A stretch of DNA of 64,000 nt from Undaria pinnatifida (GCA_012845835.1 JABAKD010000021.1:1005185-1069184), one strand, 5' to 3'; shown: positions 11,490-25,140, numbered from the stretch's first letter. A program made the numbers and translations. Notes: a model not told the origin generated them from the sequence alone.

Positions 11490-12810
11490 TGAGCTGTTTC
11501 TGCTTGACCAGAGGCGCGATTCTTCCATGAATTTACGGGAATCGCGTCAAGCTGATCAGGATGGAGGCCGTGGCGTCACCACTGGCCCGTTGCGCAGTGT
11601 CGGATCTTCTTCGTGTACCACTGGGGCAGACATGGCCCGAAACACGCGGGTTTGCGTGCTAGAAGACGAAGTAGGGTCCATAGACCCTGTGGGCGTCTTC
11701 TTGAGCGGGGCTCGGGCAGGTGGCAATGACGTTTTTACCCGAAGAGGCTCTTTTCCTTAGGCTTCTTGGAGAAGGGAGACGAGGTAGCTAATCTTGTCGA
11801 CTCCTCCTTGATGGAAAAAAAGGACAGAACGCCCGTTGCTATCGCGAGCAAACACCGGATTGAACGTCGCGAAAGATCTCGGTGTTTTAATGTTGGCCTT
11901 CCCACACCTCAAACCGACCGCCACCTCGTGATCAGAAGCAGTGTTTGAGGGTCGGCGGTCCCAAACCTCAAACCAACCGCCACCCCTTGGTCAGAGAGCG
12001 GGAAGAATGAACACGTTCGCGTAAAATGGCGACCCGTCGTCACCGCATCTATGGGGGGAGCGAGCAAAGTGCGGCTCCCGTGCCACGGTTGATGGGAGCT
12101 TGGTTTAGAGCGCGTACCCCTCAATGCCGAGTTTATGCCGCGGCTGAGGGGGAACGGTGCTGGATATGCGGATTCCCGTCGCCGAACTCAGACCATGACC
12201 GGAGAGAACGTCGCTGGAAGCGCGCGTTCTCGCCGTCAAAAAAATTACCTGGATGGGGGGAACCACGCGCTCGAAGCGCTTGTTTCCGCCGCCGGTACTA
12301 CGCCGTGAGAATCGTCAGCAGACGGCGTAAGAGCCCGCGGGCTCTTGACAGAGGCAATTTGGGCCGCGATATTGGACAGGCTAGCAACAGATACACGGGA
12401 ATCTTCTGAAACCAGAACATGGGTCCCCGCCAGTGCTGTTGACGGACAGGCTGTGGGTGTGTCGTACCGTTGAGCTGTCAATTGCCGGTACGGAATGTGC
12501 CCGGCTTGCGCGCGTTCGGATTCCCGCCCGGGTTATAGGCGGCTCCAAAGCGTATTCGAGGAGCAGGAGCGGGGGCAGAAGAGGCGGGCGAGGGCGGGAT
12601 ACCACCATGGTGATCCGACGTTTATGTGTTATCGTTGTAACATTTTACGTGACCCTGATCCTGGTGGTACCCTCGCGATTGACCTGAATGATGGCGACAG
12701 AGTTTTTGTGTAGTTGTTCGGGCGAGAAAATTTGCCGTCTCGGCGGTAGCATACCAAGCGTGCTTGCGAACATCGGTATGCGTCATCGTCGCCAAGTTGG
12801 TCAAGTTCAG
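11490..12810. other. GC-rich interval without a supported gene
   Basis: Contains a short plus-strand frame at 12495-12713 with CPAC and MCYRC pairs (zinc-ribbon-like spacing) and an acidic tail. It also holds a diverged direct repeat around CAAACC(G/A)ACCGCCACC at about 11920 and 11970. No frame has a recognisable family, so I do not call a gene. Confidence 0.3.
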
Positions 12811-13229
12811 GGTTTAAATAGCCCCTCGCAATAACGAAAGGATGCCTGTAATGCTTGAAGGAGTGGTTGTGTTCGTGGAAGTTGAGGCAAAGCCCCCGGT
12901 TTTCTCGAGGGCGTCAGCACGAGTGGAGGGTGAAAGGAGGCCGCTCCATAGGGGAGGGTAGAATATCTTAAACGAGGCACTAACGGTGAAACCTTCTGCA
13001 TGATGATGCTCTTTTAACGGCCAGCAGTTCGATGTGTGGTCATGCCAAGGGTTAGATGAATCATCGACGGGCATGACAGTTGGACGATGGCTCGATCCCG
13101 TCTCCCACGAAAACGACTGGGACGGCACGCGGCCCTGGTCGCGCCCATGATCGGCAGGCCGGGGCCCCGACGGAGCGGATGACCGCGCGCCCGTCGAAGA
13201 AACAGGCAGAAAAAAATTGTTTTCGCCGT

Positions 13230-13608
13230 TGAGGGCAGGTGTCTGGTTTTGCGCCAAGTGACTTAAACGCTCCCCACATAGCATCTTACGAAGGGAATGG
13301 AGCCTGCTGCGGGTCCGCTGCCTTCGAACCAGGGTACAACGGCATGCGACTCGGAAATTGCTTGTGTACCGCCATCCGAACCACCTCCAACACCACATCC
13401 GTCCCCGGAAAAAACCACGCTCACTCCCTGTGACTTCCGATACCAACACGCGGAACTCCCGACTGAAATTAGACAAAGACGTGCCGTTACACACTCCAAA
13501 AGGGTGCAACTTAGTGTAGCCCTCCCCCGTGTCGACCCGGTCGAAATGCGTCACGACCAGGCGTACAAGGAGGGTGAAGGCGTCAGGTCCCGATGTGCCG
13601 TCGTCCAT
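13230..13608 (-). pseudogene. Retrotransposon Gag-like fragment (Ty1/copia type), broken
   Basis: On the minus strand a compact helical-looking segment begins near 13608 (DAFTLLVRLVVTHFDRVD, then KLHPFGVCNGTSLSNF and REFRVLVSEVTGSER). After a frameshift near 13415 it continues as DVVLEVVRMAVHKQFPSRMP and LYPGSKAADPQQAPFPS. An in-frame TAA follows, then DAMWGAFKSLGAKPDT. Upstream (14122-13610) is Gly/Arg/Gln-rich sequence typical of a Gag N-terminus. The frameshift and stop indicate a dead copy. The Gag assignment rests on general character only. No protease, integrase or reverse transcriptase was found beside it. Confidence 0.45.
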
Positions 13609-14339
13609 TGCTCTCGACACCTCTTGCGTGCAACCCCGGCTACATCGCCGTGGTCCGTGTTCGAGCCCGAGCACGAGCGGGAGTAGGTTGACAAGCGGTC
13701 CCATGCTGACAACCTGGTGCGCTGTTCTGCCGCCCTCCGGTGCCTCCCCCAGAGCTGAGACCACCACCCTGGTTGGGTCGGCTTTGGTTGCTCCCTTGGC
13801 GGCGTCCTGAGCCACCAGCAGTACCCGACGCGCCTCCCTCGCCTCCACCACCGCTGTTGTCCCACCATTGTTTTGCCGCCACCGCCCGAGCCACCACCCC
13901 CACGGGTGTGGTCCCGACGATCGCGGCTGTCGCTGCGTCGCTGTTTCCCCCTTTTGCGTTCTGCCGTCTCTTTCTTCGGGGTTCGGACAGAAGGCGGGGT
14001 CGGGAGCCTCGCTGTGGGCCATCCGCAGGGCCTTGACGAGGGTAAGGATCGGGACGACTATCGCCTTTCCGGCACACGGCGTACATCCGCACCCATCGCA
14101 CTAAAACACCGTGTTTTATCATATACCAATAGCTGAAGCAAGTCAGACATCTTCCAAAACTATACTAGAAAAATATCGGAAGTGAGCGTACGTATATGTG
14201 CCAGGCAAATCCTGGTACACATAATAGCATAATATGTTTCAAGACTCGTTGCTGAAAACGACTATGTCGCTCCCCCGCCACCCAGGAAATCAAACCAATG
14301 TACAACATAATATAAACAAATGGAAATCCGCGCATACTT

Positions 14340-14760
14340 CCTCGAAACCCCCCCTGTCTAATTGCTGCTGCTGACTGCTTGGCTGTTGCTGCTGTTACCG
14401 TATGCTCGACCCCTGCCGCTGCTGCTGCCGGATTGACTGATGTGGCTGTTCTGCATGCTTGACTGCTGTTGCTGTTGCCGTAGGCTCACTCCATCTCCTC
14501 CCCAACCTCCCCCCCCCTCCGCCCGTTTGCCCCCAGTTCTGTTTCCCACTTCTGCTGCGGCTGCTTGCTGTGGTGCGCCCCCGCTATTCGGCTGCTGCGG
14601 TTGCCCACCCCTGTTGTTGGAGCTGCTGCTGCTGCTTTGTCCCCCCCCCCCTATTGCCGCCCCTTGTTGACATGGTGCCTCGCCTTGCTGTGGCTGCTGT
14701 TGTGCACACGTACCATGCGGCCGCTGGGGTGCGCACCTCTGCTGCCGATGCTGATACCGG
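14340..14760. repeat. CTG/CAG-rich low-complexity tract
   Basis: Dense irregular CTG triplets with CCCC runs on the plus strand. The minus strand reads as Gln/Ser/Gly-rich peptide. No regular period and no flanking coding evidence. Confidence 0.75.
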
Positions 14761-14869
14761 ACCCCAGGACGGCTGTGATTGAAGGCCCCTTAAACACTGT
14801 CAGCTGGCCGTTATCCCGTCCCGCCTCTTCTCCCTGCGGGCATGAACTTCCTCTACCCGCCCATGGGGG

Positions 14870-15600
14870 GTCCCGAGATTTGAATCGGGGAAAAAATGTT
14901 TGGTCGTGATAGCGGGGCAGAATGTGTTTCGGGGCGTTGGTCTGCTCGCGGTGCCTACACGGACCTCGTCCATCCCTGCCTGGCGACGTACGACTACCCC
15001 TACCGTCCCTGGCTGGCGACGTGCGACCTCCCCAACCGGACCCGTGCCCCCCCTTACCCGAGCGCGTGTGGGATACGTCCGTTGTCCAACATCTTGCGAG
15101 AACTGCGCGCTCCTGCTCAGACGTCCCCAGGTCAGCGATTGGTTGTCTTCCGGCGCACTCTAACGTCGTTTGTGTTGTCGACTTCCTCCATGCTTCCTGC
15201 TGCCTCGATTCTTGGGCCCGAACCCTGCCTTACGTCTGGCTCACCCACCCGGTTGTCCTTCGTCTCGTCCTGTTGCTGGGCCCCGGTGAGACTTTCCACC
15301 CTTGTTCATCCCCCGACTATTGCGGCTCCCGACGATTCTTCAAACCCAAAACAATACAAAACTTAAGCAAAATAAACAATATACGAAAAAAACACTAGAC
15401 GACTCCCTGATGTCCCTTGCCCTGTGCTGTGGTCCTGTACAGCTCGTTCAGGGCCTTGCCTGTTAGCCATCTGTTCTTGGCTATCACGCTGCACCGATGA
15501 ATCCTGATTATCCCAGCTGTACAGTTGCTTGCTCCCATCTGACTTTTCGTTTTTACAGAACTTGGCCATAATTTCATTATCTCTATTTAATACCCCGTAC
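14870..15600. other. Possible decayed coding DNA, unassigned
   Basis: Minus-strand 15577-15395 gives a short, plausible-looking frame (GIIRIHRCSVIAKNRWLTGK), and plus-strand frames over 14896-15398 are also open. I cannot tell which, if any, is real. A tandem pair around CTGGCGACGT(A/G)CGAC lies near 14980 and 15013. Confidence 0.25.
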
Positions 15601-18600
15601 CAAACATTCCGCTATCCTACGTCGAACCCCACCCCGAATTTTTGTCAGGCTATCGTTCTATGTTTCCACCCGTTACCCCAAGCACCAGGTTGCCCCGACG
15701 ACAACCTTCCTCATTGTCTAGCAGATGTCGCTTGGACGTAGCTATGCGACCTTGTTCGTGAATTTGGAGACCCTCATGGATGAAGAACTTTAGAACGCAC
15801 GCCTGTTTGAGGCGTGTCATGGAAACGGGGGCGTCATCTTTGGAACGGAGGCCACAGGCGGACGCAAAAGGAAATGTGACTGACGCGTCCCAAACTACCC
15901 CAACAAAAAAATGTCATTGAACATCGAAGACTTGTGTGCCGCGTGGCAGTTTTTCGCCCACACCTGCGGTCGTTTTGTTGTTCGGTTGTTTCATTTTTGT
16001 TTTTCCCACAAAATTTAGTATCCTCGCACTATTCTCGCCCTCCCTCCCAGTTGAAAATAAGATCCGGGGTCACATGGCGGGCCCTCCTCCCCCCTCTCCA
16101 CTACGGTAAGCGTCTGCATTTTTTATCGCTAGAAGGTTTCGGAACTTTGTTCCCTCGTCGACTCGCGTCGAGTTGTACCTAACGCTGCTAGGCGCTCTCA
16201 GCAGTTGTTTCGTTTTTTTTCATATATGTGCAAATAACGTCAAAATGTCACCATGGTGGGAATCAAACTCAAGGACCAACGCTAGTAGTATTCGAGGGTA
16301 ACCAATATTTATCACTGGGGCGATCGGCCGGCGCGTTGGCGTCAGGCGACAGTCCCAACTGTCCATAGGCTTGAGCATCGTTGGAACGCACACTGTCTTT
16401 ACCCCACGTAAGTTGCGCGGGTAGTATTCGGGCCTGTCATTTCCCGTTCGGGTGTGAATAAAATATAGCGCACGCCAGATAGGTGTTTACGGGGACCCGT
16501 GCACCCGTCACATATGCAACCGTGGAGGTGCACTGTTCATTTTATCCATATTTCTTTGGGCAAGTATTACACCCCGGCCGGAAAAAAAACAGGTTTTATG
16601 CAAACTGAGCGTGCGCCCCGGATAACAAACTCATGGCTCTGTCCCACCGCAAGACAATGTGTCCGACCATAATGAACTCCTCCCGAAGGTGTTCGGTTAA
16701 GGAGCTTCGTCATGCGGAAAAATGGAACCCTGACATTGCGAACCCTACCGTAGAGCACGTCTAGTGTACCACGACGTCCGGCAGAACTCGCGTCTCCGAC
16801 CCAACATGCACATCTACACATATGTTGAAAGCGACGATGACGGATGAAATCGTCATAGCAGTAAAGACGCAGGGGCACACATGTCGTGCGGAGGAGTTGG
16901 CGGGAGAGTTACGTCTCAACGCCGCCCGGGTAACCTTCATTGCCCAAGGGTACCCCTAAACCCGGTGTGCTCGGACATGTGGGCAACGGACGTTCGAAAA
17001 ACACGAATTAGTACCTGTTGTATTGGCGCTCGGGGTTAGAGCCTTCCAAGCAGTCTCTGCGGTTGTCGGTGTTCTTGGCGGGGTGAACAGCAATTCCTTT
17101 GTAGTTGGCTACAAGAAGTCGTGAACATCCTACCTACTCATCACGTCGCACAGCTGCCCGGGGACCCGCACTGTCCTCTTCGGTGCGCCTGAAAGGTGGG
17201 ATGCGTATTCTGTGTGAAACGTCAGTTCCTATCGTTGAGGTCCACGGACCTGTTCGCCGCGGAGAGCCTCCCGGACGCACATTTACCACCCGCCAAATTA
17301 TTGAATGGAGCGCCTGGGAGCGACAATGTCGACCGTTGCATGCCCGCTGCATGGAATAAACAAGGTGCTCCTGCTTTGGTGAACAGTGATCCGGGCACGC
17401 GAGGTAAATCTGGGTAGTTTGTGAACGGCCTACAAAACCAGGTGACGTTCGAGCGTCGTCAGAGTGTTCAGCGTGTCCGCCCAGTAGCGTCACCTCCGAC
17501 GCGTTTTCAAACGATGCTTCCAGGTCGGGATTTTCGACGGAAGCGGACTTGCATAGTCGGACCGTGCGCCTCGAGAGCAGAAGTGACAGTCATGAATCTT
17601 GACGGATATTTTTAGTACTGCCGGAATGTGTGGCCATCTTCGCTGTACTCAAGTATGAGCAGACGTGGGTGTGTAGTCTACCCTTCCACGGCTTTTCTCG
17701 CCGTTACTAAATTTTCAAGTTGCCGTTTAAAGTTGGAGCGGGCTATCGGCGTGTTATCTTGATTTATATTGATATTTCGTATACCTAAGCTGACCGAGTA
17801 GAGGGCGTCCATACAGTCCTCGCGAAAACGCAAAAATTGCGGGGGCAGTTGGTGACGCCACCTACGAAATAGCATGTGTTGCTAACGTTTTACAGTATGT
17901 TTTTACGCGGAGGGAAGAATAGTGGTGGACTCTTAGAACAATACATTCAGCACGCAATAGGACGGGGAAATCCCGAAGTAGCGGAAATGTGCACGCAGAG
18001 GCTAGGGCGCTACACTAATGTAACGACTCACATGCGGAATCGGGCTCTAGTAAACACTCAAGGACACTTTTAATCGTTAGGACAGCATCGTCGACCTGCA
18101 AACGGTCACATCTTTACAGTACACATGTTTGAATTCGTTGGAAGGCAAACGAAACAAAATTCGTCCATCAACCGCTCCTTGCGCGCCCATGTCAAGGGGG
18201 GACTAACACGTGCGCACCAAATCGGCGTCTTGTTAGAGCTCCTGATGACACCACTCTTTCCCGACACCGCTACGAAAACACTGTTTCTTCGGCGTCATGC
18301 AGCCGCATGGATTGTGGTGGCGGCGTCTCCTGAACGTGCTTTGCTTTTGCCAAGTGTTGCAGGCCAATCAGCGACTCTAACACAATCTTGAACGCAGTAA
18401 GACTACCCAAGAAGATGTCGCTGCCCTTATCGCGTTTTTTAGCCGCATAACCCCAACTAACCTTGAAGTGCATCATAGCAATTGGGCCACACTGATGGTG
18501 CAGGCGTGCAATAATACCACTACTGTAGTAGCCGGAGCTCGAAGTCTCTTGCTGAAATAACAAACGAAAACGTTGCGTCGTCACGACGTCAACCAACGTG

Positions 18601-20355
18601 TTATAACGCGTGACCTTCCCGGACTCAAGCAGGTCCCGTCTGTGCATTCAAACGTTCAGCTTTCTTCAGGTAGTGGCGATCATAGCATGCCTAAATCGTA
18701 TTGACAACACGCCATGTGGCGACGAGCTCATGACCCCGTTGCGGGACCATTTTGTTGTCGAACGCCCTAACCCGTCATGTTGGCAGAATCATCCAACAAC
18801 GTTGTTGGGCTGTTGTCGCGCATTCGGCGGGCGTCTGAACGTATCCCCTGACGCGAATGCTTCGCGAGATGGCCTACGTGTACCGTTAGCCGTATGCCGC
18901 GTGATATCCCGAACATAGGCTTAGAGAAACTGCCTCTGCAGGTATTTCCGAGAACGTTGTACCTAGAGCTTCATCCTAAACAACAGAAATGTCAGCGCCA
19001 TTCACGGCGGGTGTCTCTATGCGTCTCACAGGCCAATGCAATCCTCGACAGATCGAACCCCCTTCACGCCGCTCTCCTGAGTGGGGGGTCTGGCGGGCGT
19101 GCCGCCGCGAGTATTATAAGTAATTTATGACGCGAGTCGACGTCACGCTAAAGACCCCCCGACGTTCCATGGATCGTCTGCACACTGACGACGATGTACG
19201 CATTTTCGAGTTCGAGCAGGCCAATGTAAGCCTAAACTCCGCGAGGCTACCTGAAACAACAGTAGCGATCCCGTGGTGGGAGCCACCGTGTGCACCGCTA
19301 GTCCCGCGTCTACGAAAGGAGATCTAAGAAGGCCCTTCCCCTGCATGTTGCACAAAATTATGACAAGTAGTTTCCGTTCCATGTTCTTGCGCCGGTATCG
19401 TTTTTTATTGTAAATTAAACCAGCGTCCATGATTTCCGCGAACGCTCACTGCCGCGGGACGAGACATTTTCAACCTCTTACGAAGCACTTCTATTCTTCA
19501 GGGGACATGCTCGGTCGACTGAAAGGATGTCCCGGTGCCGTTCCCGGGGTGCTATCGAACTTGCACACCATATGGTGAATTAAAAGCAGACGGGGAGCCC
19601 TTTTTCCTATCTCTTTGTGCGTTCCAGAAGGCCTAGGACTTACAAACAACCTCTCCCACGTAAATGTACGTATGTCCTTCAACGAATTAAGGGCCAAGTC
19701 AAGGTTTGGAATCAACGTTACACATACCAAGGGCACCTACGGGCGAACTGCTCTGCCCCGCCATTTGTTCATGCTGTGAGAGCAAACTACTTGTAGCACA
19801 TGTACATTTTGTTCGGACCCCATACCTGTAGGCGGCGACCGAGGCTGTCCTCCTCAACGGTTTAACGACTCTCTAACCCCCTATGGTGTCCATCCCGGTG
19901 TTTCGTCGTTCAGAGCTGAGGAAATAAAGCAGAGATGGGAATGTTAACACCGAAGCTACACCCCCTACCCCCTCCGCTACCCCCACGGTGGTGCCGACAT
20001 GGTCGTGCGCCTTGATCGGTTTTTGTTCCTGATAAGATAGCAGAGCCGATACCTGCGTGCCCGTCAAGTTCGAAGTTTTCCGGGCGCTTTAGCTGTACTA
20101 ATCACAAGTAGCCGGCCGAGTCTAAACACGGCAGGCAGGCGTCGGTCGCAACATTCGTGGAAATTCGTCCGCATGTTCCCCCAACTCCTTACGTACACAC
20201 GGCGGAAGATACGGCAAACAGACGATTCTTTCGTTCTCCAATGCTCGCAAGGAAACCAGACGATGCGAAACAGGAACCATATCAGCGGCAAGAGGGTATG
20301 CACCTTCCTGCCTGGTAGGCATTTCGTCTTGCGTGTCGTTCTTGTGATGCAGACG
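15600..20355. other. Unique region without an intact gene
   Basis: About 4.7 kb of balanced-composition, repeat-free DNA. Minus-strand pieces at 18647-18270 (VTRYNTLVDVVTTQRFRLLF and MMHFKVSWGYAAKKRDKGSD) and 17875-17678 (FREDCMDALYSVSLGIRN and FKRQLENLVTARKAVEG) look protein-like. They are short, isolated and not linked by good splice sites. I read this as possible remnants of an old insertion, without a family. Confidence 0.3.
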
Positions 20356-20359
20356 ATCT

Positions 20360-23300
20360 CTGCAACGCCATGGTCGCTTTTCGGTTGCCACGGATGGCCA
20401 TTAACGACAATGAAAGTGCCATGGGTTTCCATGAGCGACCATGGGTTGCCGTGGACTACCATGGCAGTGTCACAGGATACCATGAGCGACCATGGGTTGC
20501 CGTGGGTGACAAAGGCAATGCCATAAGTCGCCACGGATGACCATGAGAAGACCATGGCAGTGCCTTGGGATGTCATGATCCACCATGGGTTGCCACGGGC
20601 GACCTTGGCGCTGCCATGGGTTGCCCACGGCGCCCAAAGGTTATCATGGGTGACGACGGATGACCATGGGCGACCATTGCAGTGCATCGGGTTGTCATGG
20701 TCGCTTTTGGGATGACATGGGTTGCCACGGAAGACAATGGACGACCATGTCCGTGTTATTGGTGGACATGAGCCACCACTAGATGGGTGGGCGACCATGG
20801 CAGTGCCGTGGGTTGCCATACGACCATGAATTGCAAAATGGCCGACCACCATAGTGCAATGGGATGGCCATCAGCGATCATGGCAGTGCCATGGGTTACC
20901 ATAAGCGACCTTGATTGGCCATGGGTGACTACGGACGACGATGGGCGAGCATAGCAGTACCATGGGTTGCCACCAGCGACCATTGGTTGCCGTGGGCGAC
21001 AATGGCATGGCCATGGATTACTATGGGTTGCCATGGGCTGCCCTACGTCGCCACGGGTTTCCATGGGCGACCATGGGTTGCCATGGTCAACTGTGGCAGT
21101 GCCATGGATTGCCACGGTGAATTTTCTATTGCGACGGATGGCCATGGATGACCACGGAGGTGCCATGGGTTGCCATGAGCGGACCTTGGGTTGCCGTGGA
21201 CGATTATGGTAGTGTCATGGGATGCCATGAGCGACCATGGGTTGCGGTGGGCGACAAAGGCAATGCCATGGGTTGCCACGGATGACCATGAGAAGACCAT
21301 GGCAGTGCCTTTTGGATGCCGTGATCCAACATGGGTTGCCACGGGCAACCATATGTAATCATGGGTGACGACGGATGGCCATGGGCGACCATGGCAGTGC
21401 CATGGATGGCCATGAGGGACCATGAAGTGCAATGGATGACACCGGATGAACATGGGCGACCACTTCGGTGTAATAGGTTGCCATGGTCGCTTTTGGGACG
21501 GCATGGGTTGCCACGGATGACAATGCACGACAATGTCCGTGATATTGGTAAGCATGCGCAACCATGGGGTGTCGAGGTCGACCATGGCAGTGCCATGGGT
21601 TGCCATGAGCTACCATGAATAGCAATGGGTGATGACGGATGACCATGGCCGACTATCACAGTGCAATGGGATGGCCATGGACGACCATGGCAGTGCCATG
21701 GTTTGCCTTAAGCGGCCTTGATTGGCCATAGGTGACCACGGACTACGATGGACGAGCATAGCAGTATCATGAGTTGCCATCAGCGACCATTGATTACCGC
21801 TGGCGACAATGGCAGTGCCATGGGTTACCATGGGTTGCCATGAGCTGCCCTACGTCGCCACGGATTTCCATGAGCGACCATGGGTTGCCATGGTCAACCA
21901 TGGCAGTGCCATGGATTGCCAAGAGCGACCATGGGTTGCCGTGAACGACCATGGCAGTGTCACCGGATGCCATGAGCGACCATGGGTTGCAGTTGGCGAC
22001 AGCGTCAATGCCATAGGTTGCCACGGATGACCATGAGAAGACCATGGCAGTGCCTTGGGATGTCATGATCCACCATGTTTTGCCACGAGCGACCATGGCA
22101 GTGCCATGAGTTGCCAACGGTGCTCATAGGTAATCATGGGTGACCACAGATGACCATGGGAGACCATATCAGCGCCATGGGTGGCCATTTGGGACCATGA
22201 ACTGCAATCGGCGACCACGGGCGACCATTGGCGACCATGGCAGTGCCATCAACTGATCTGAGCCACACCATGGGTTGTCACGAGCGCCCATCGGTGACCG
22301 TGGGATACCATGGATGACCATGGGCGACCATAGCAGTGTCATGGGTTGGCATAGTCGCTCAAGGCAGGCCAGGGCAATCCCATGGGTGATTATGGTTGCC
22401 CACGGATGACCATGGGCGACCATGGCCACGTCATGGATTGTCATGAGCGACCATGGGTTGCCGTGGGCGACGATGGCAGCTCCAGGGGTTACCATGCTCG
22501 GCTTTAGGATGCTCTTAGTTGCCACGGATGACATTGGACGATCATGTCAATGGAACGACCATGTCAATGCTACGGATGGCCATGAGCGACCATGGGCTGT
22601 CGTTGGCGACCATAGCAGTGCCATATGTTGCCCTGAGCCACCATGGGTTGTCGTGGGCCACCATGGCAGTGTCGTTGTCATGGTCGCTCCTGGCAGCCTA
22701 TGACGTTCTCATGGATGACCATGGGTGTCCACCGATGACAGAGCTATGGATGTCTAAAGATGGCCATTGACGCCCATGGCAGTGCAATGGGTTGCCATCA
22801 GCCAGTGCCATGGGTTGCCATGAGCAATCATCGGTTGCCATTGGCGACCATGGCAGTGTTATGGGTTGCCATGAGCCCCCATCGGTTGCCATTGGCGACC
22901 ATGGCACAGTCATGGGTTGCCATGATCGCTTATGGCAGCCAATGACAATCTCATGGGTGTCCACGGATGACCACGGGCGACCATGACAGTGCCATGGGGG
23001 TGCCGCGGAAGACAACGGACGACCATGACAGTGACGTGGGTTAGCATGAAGGTTGCCCTGGGCGACCATTTCAGCGTCATGTTGGTGCCATGTATAGGCA
23101 TGGCAGTGCCACGTGGTGCCGTGGGCGACCATGGCCTTGCCATGATGGTTTCCCGTGCTATTACCATATGTGACCATGAACCGCCATAGTCGCTCATGGT
23201 GGCCATGGATGAATATTGGTTGCCACGAGCGTCCGTGGCATTCCCATGGTGGGCCATGGCATTTGCTTGGGTGGCTCGTGGCACGGCCATGGATGACCAC

Positions 23301-23650
23301 GGGTTGCCACGAACGACGACGGGCTATTACCTTGTATGACGTTGGCATTGCCATGGGCGACCAAGACAATGCCAAGCACTACCATAGCACGTCTATGGTT
23401 TGACGAGGGTATGCCATGGTACGTTGTTCCGTCAATACTTCACAACTCTGCCGTGGCATTCCATGACAATGCCGTTCACGTCTTGCTGCCATCCCATATC
23501 AATGCCATGTCGCATGGTTCAGGGTATGGCCATAGCGTGCCAGGGCATGCCATGACAGGCCAAGAGAATTGCCATGGTATGCCATAGCACCTGTCATGGC
23601 GTGCCATTGCATACCACGGCTTCCCATGGCACCTGTCCAACAATGTCCAA
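20360..23650. repeat. CCATGG-rich satellite, 51-bp unit with about 740-bp higher order
   Basis: Built from variants of CCATGGGTTGCCATGAGCGA and CGACCATGGCAGTG. Consecutive minus-strand translations repeat every 17 residues (GNPWSLM...HGTAMV), so the basic period is about 51 bp. A distinctive segment, GACCATGAGAAGACCATGGC, recurs at about 20548, 21285 and 22029. That shows a higher-order unit of roughly 740 bp. The array degenerates on the right after about 23400. Long open frames in both strands are a by-product of the 51-bp period. Confidence 0.95.
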
Positions 23651-23859
23651 CAAATATAGGACATCCGGGTACCCTGTCTGGCTCATTGCAACAAATGCGT
23701 TCATAGTGGAAATCGCCTGGTATACCTATCAGATCGTGTTGAATAGACGCGTGCTACGACAGAGGTACACCTTTTCTTAGCAGAAATGGCTTCCGAGTGA
23801 CGGGGTTCCTCAAGCTTGTAATGCTATCGTCGGCATTAGGTTATTTGTTTGCGTGATCC

Positions 23860-24015
23860 TTGTTGTGTATGTATAAAGGCCATGGGAATTTTTATTCGGT
23901 CCAGCAGCTTTATCTTCAAACAAAGTCAGTTTTTGGAAGGGACACGTCTTTAACACCTCCGAAATTGAGGAACCTCGGCAAAAAAAGTGGTGAACCGCTT
24001 CAGTGTCACACGTCA
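23860..24015 (+). repeat. Dispersed family R3, copy 1
   Basis: Shares the block order GTCCAGCAGCTTTATCTTC, TTTTTGGAAGGGACACGTCT and CTCCGAAATTGAGGAACCTC with 35905-36080, 38435-38605 and 45330-45570. No terminal repeats are evident. Confidence 0.55.
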
Positions 24016-24234
24016 AATGCTGTAACATATCAAGTGCCGAACGCACACCTAGACGGGACTGGGCGGAAAAACGGGTTTCACACAGGAACTACGAATATAC
24101 TTAGCAAACGTTTAGACACAGAAGGTGAGGAGGACCAGAGGATATATCCTGTCCGGCGTTCAAGTGCTCAGACCTGGGAGACGGGGGAGTCCTTTCTTTT
24201 TTTGCCATCATGATCAAACTGTTGGGGCGCTATT

Positions 24235-25140
24235 TCAATTCAGTGTCGTAGCATCACCGAACGAATTGGCGTGAATGCTTCCATTCATAAGTGGGGCACC
24301 CAGAGCAAGCGGTAGCCGCCTTGACAATGGTCCTTCGCCGCACACATGCTGAGGGTTAGCGCACACGCACAAACATGTTCCCTTGTCACAAATCAACCGA
24401 TCCATCACATGCAGCCTGGTATTATTCGAATGCACCCACTCTCTGCTCATGAGTTTCCCCTAAAATGACTCCACGAACGCTCTTCGTTATAAATAAGTGT
24501 ATACTAATCGCCTTCCCGAGCCTAAGTTCCTCCTATGAGGAACAAAAATGATACAGTGAGCCCACCCACCCCAGCTTGTTACGCCCCGCTCGACGCATCC
24601 CTCATGTCCCTCCGATTATTGCACCGTTCGGAATCCCGTCCATCACGCGTCTCTGCGCCTCAAGTCCAATTGGGACGAAACCCTTCCAAGCGCTCACGAG
24701 GCATTGTGAACCGAAGTATTGCTATTTTCAACGTTTTCATATATCCCCTTTTACAACTTCACATACTCGAGGACGGTTTCGTCCTCCAGAACAGGACATC
24801 GACAGTGCTCAAAACTCTTGCAATACGGGTGTACAGCAAGGACGTGTTCAATGGTGTGGCAATGTGCGCCTAGTATGTCCTTGACGCATTCCGCACAAGA
24901 GACAGAGCACGGCAAAGAGCTGGCATGCCAGAAATAGGCCTTACAAAATGCTTCCCTCAGCAAAACAAAATATATATGATATGTGGACTGTATCGGAGAT
25001 GCGCGGCAAGCCGCAAAGAGAGTCCGACCAAGCCGCAAAGAGAGTTCGACGCAAATGTGAGCCGCGTGCTCTCTCCATCACTTCTGTTCGCTTATCCAAA
25101 TTTCTGCTAACAAAAAGCTCGAATCCTGTTTTCAAATCAT
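24235..25140 (-). pseudogene. Decayed Cys/His-rich coding fragments
   Basis: Minus-strand frame 25038-24751 ends with CAECVKDILGAHCHTIEH, PYCKSFEHCRCPVLEDET and a stop, a Cys/His density unlike chance sequence. A second frame, 24450-24235, has CDKGTCLCVCANPQHVC. Between them frames are broken. A short internal duplication (ACTCTCTTTGCGGCTTG, twice near 25005-25045) adds to the decay. They could be zinc-binding or disulfide domains, and I recognise no family. Confidence 0.3.

Noticed and set aside
10882-11760. 292-codon plus-strand frame
   Set aside because: Overlaps the 230-bp array opposite the NADAR frame. Its repeats follow the DNA period, and no domain is recognised.
12495-12713. Plus-strand frame with CPAC and CYRC pairs, zinc-ribbon-like
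   Set aside because: Only two Cys pairs in a short frame in GC-rich DNA, with no family or splice support.
14866-14890. GGTCCCGAGATTTGAATCGG resembling a tRNA B-box or T-arm
   Set aside because: No matching A-box, acceptor stem or anticodon arm could be found around it.
20756-23375. Many Met/His/Trp-rich frames on both strands
   Set aside because: By-products of the 51-bp satellite, whose unit is a multiple of three.
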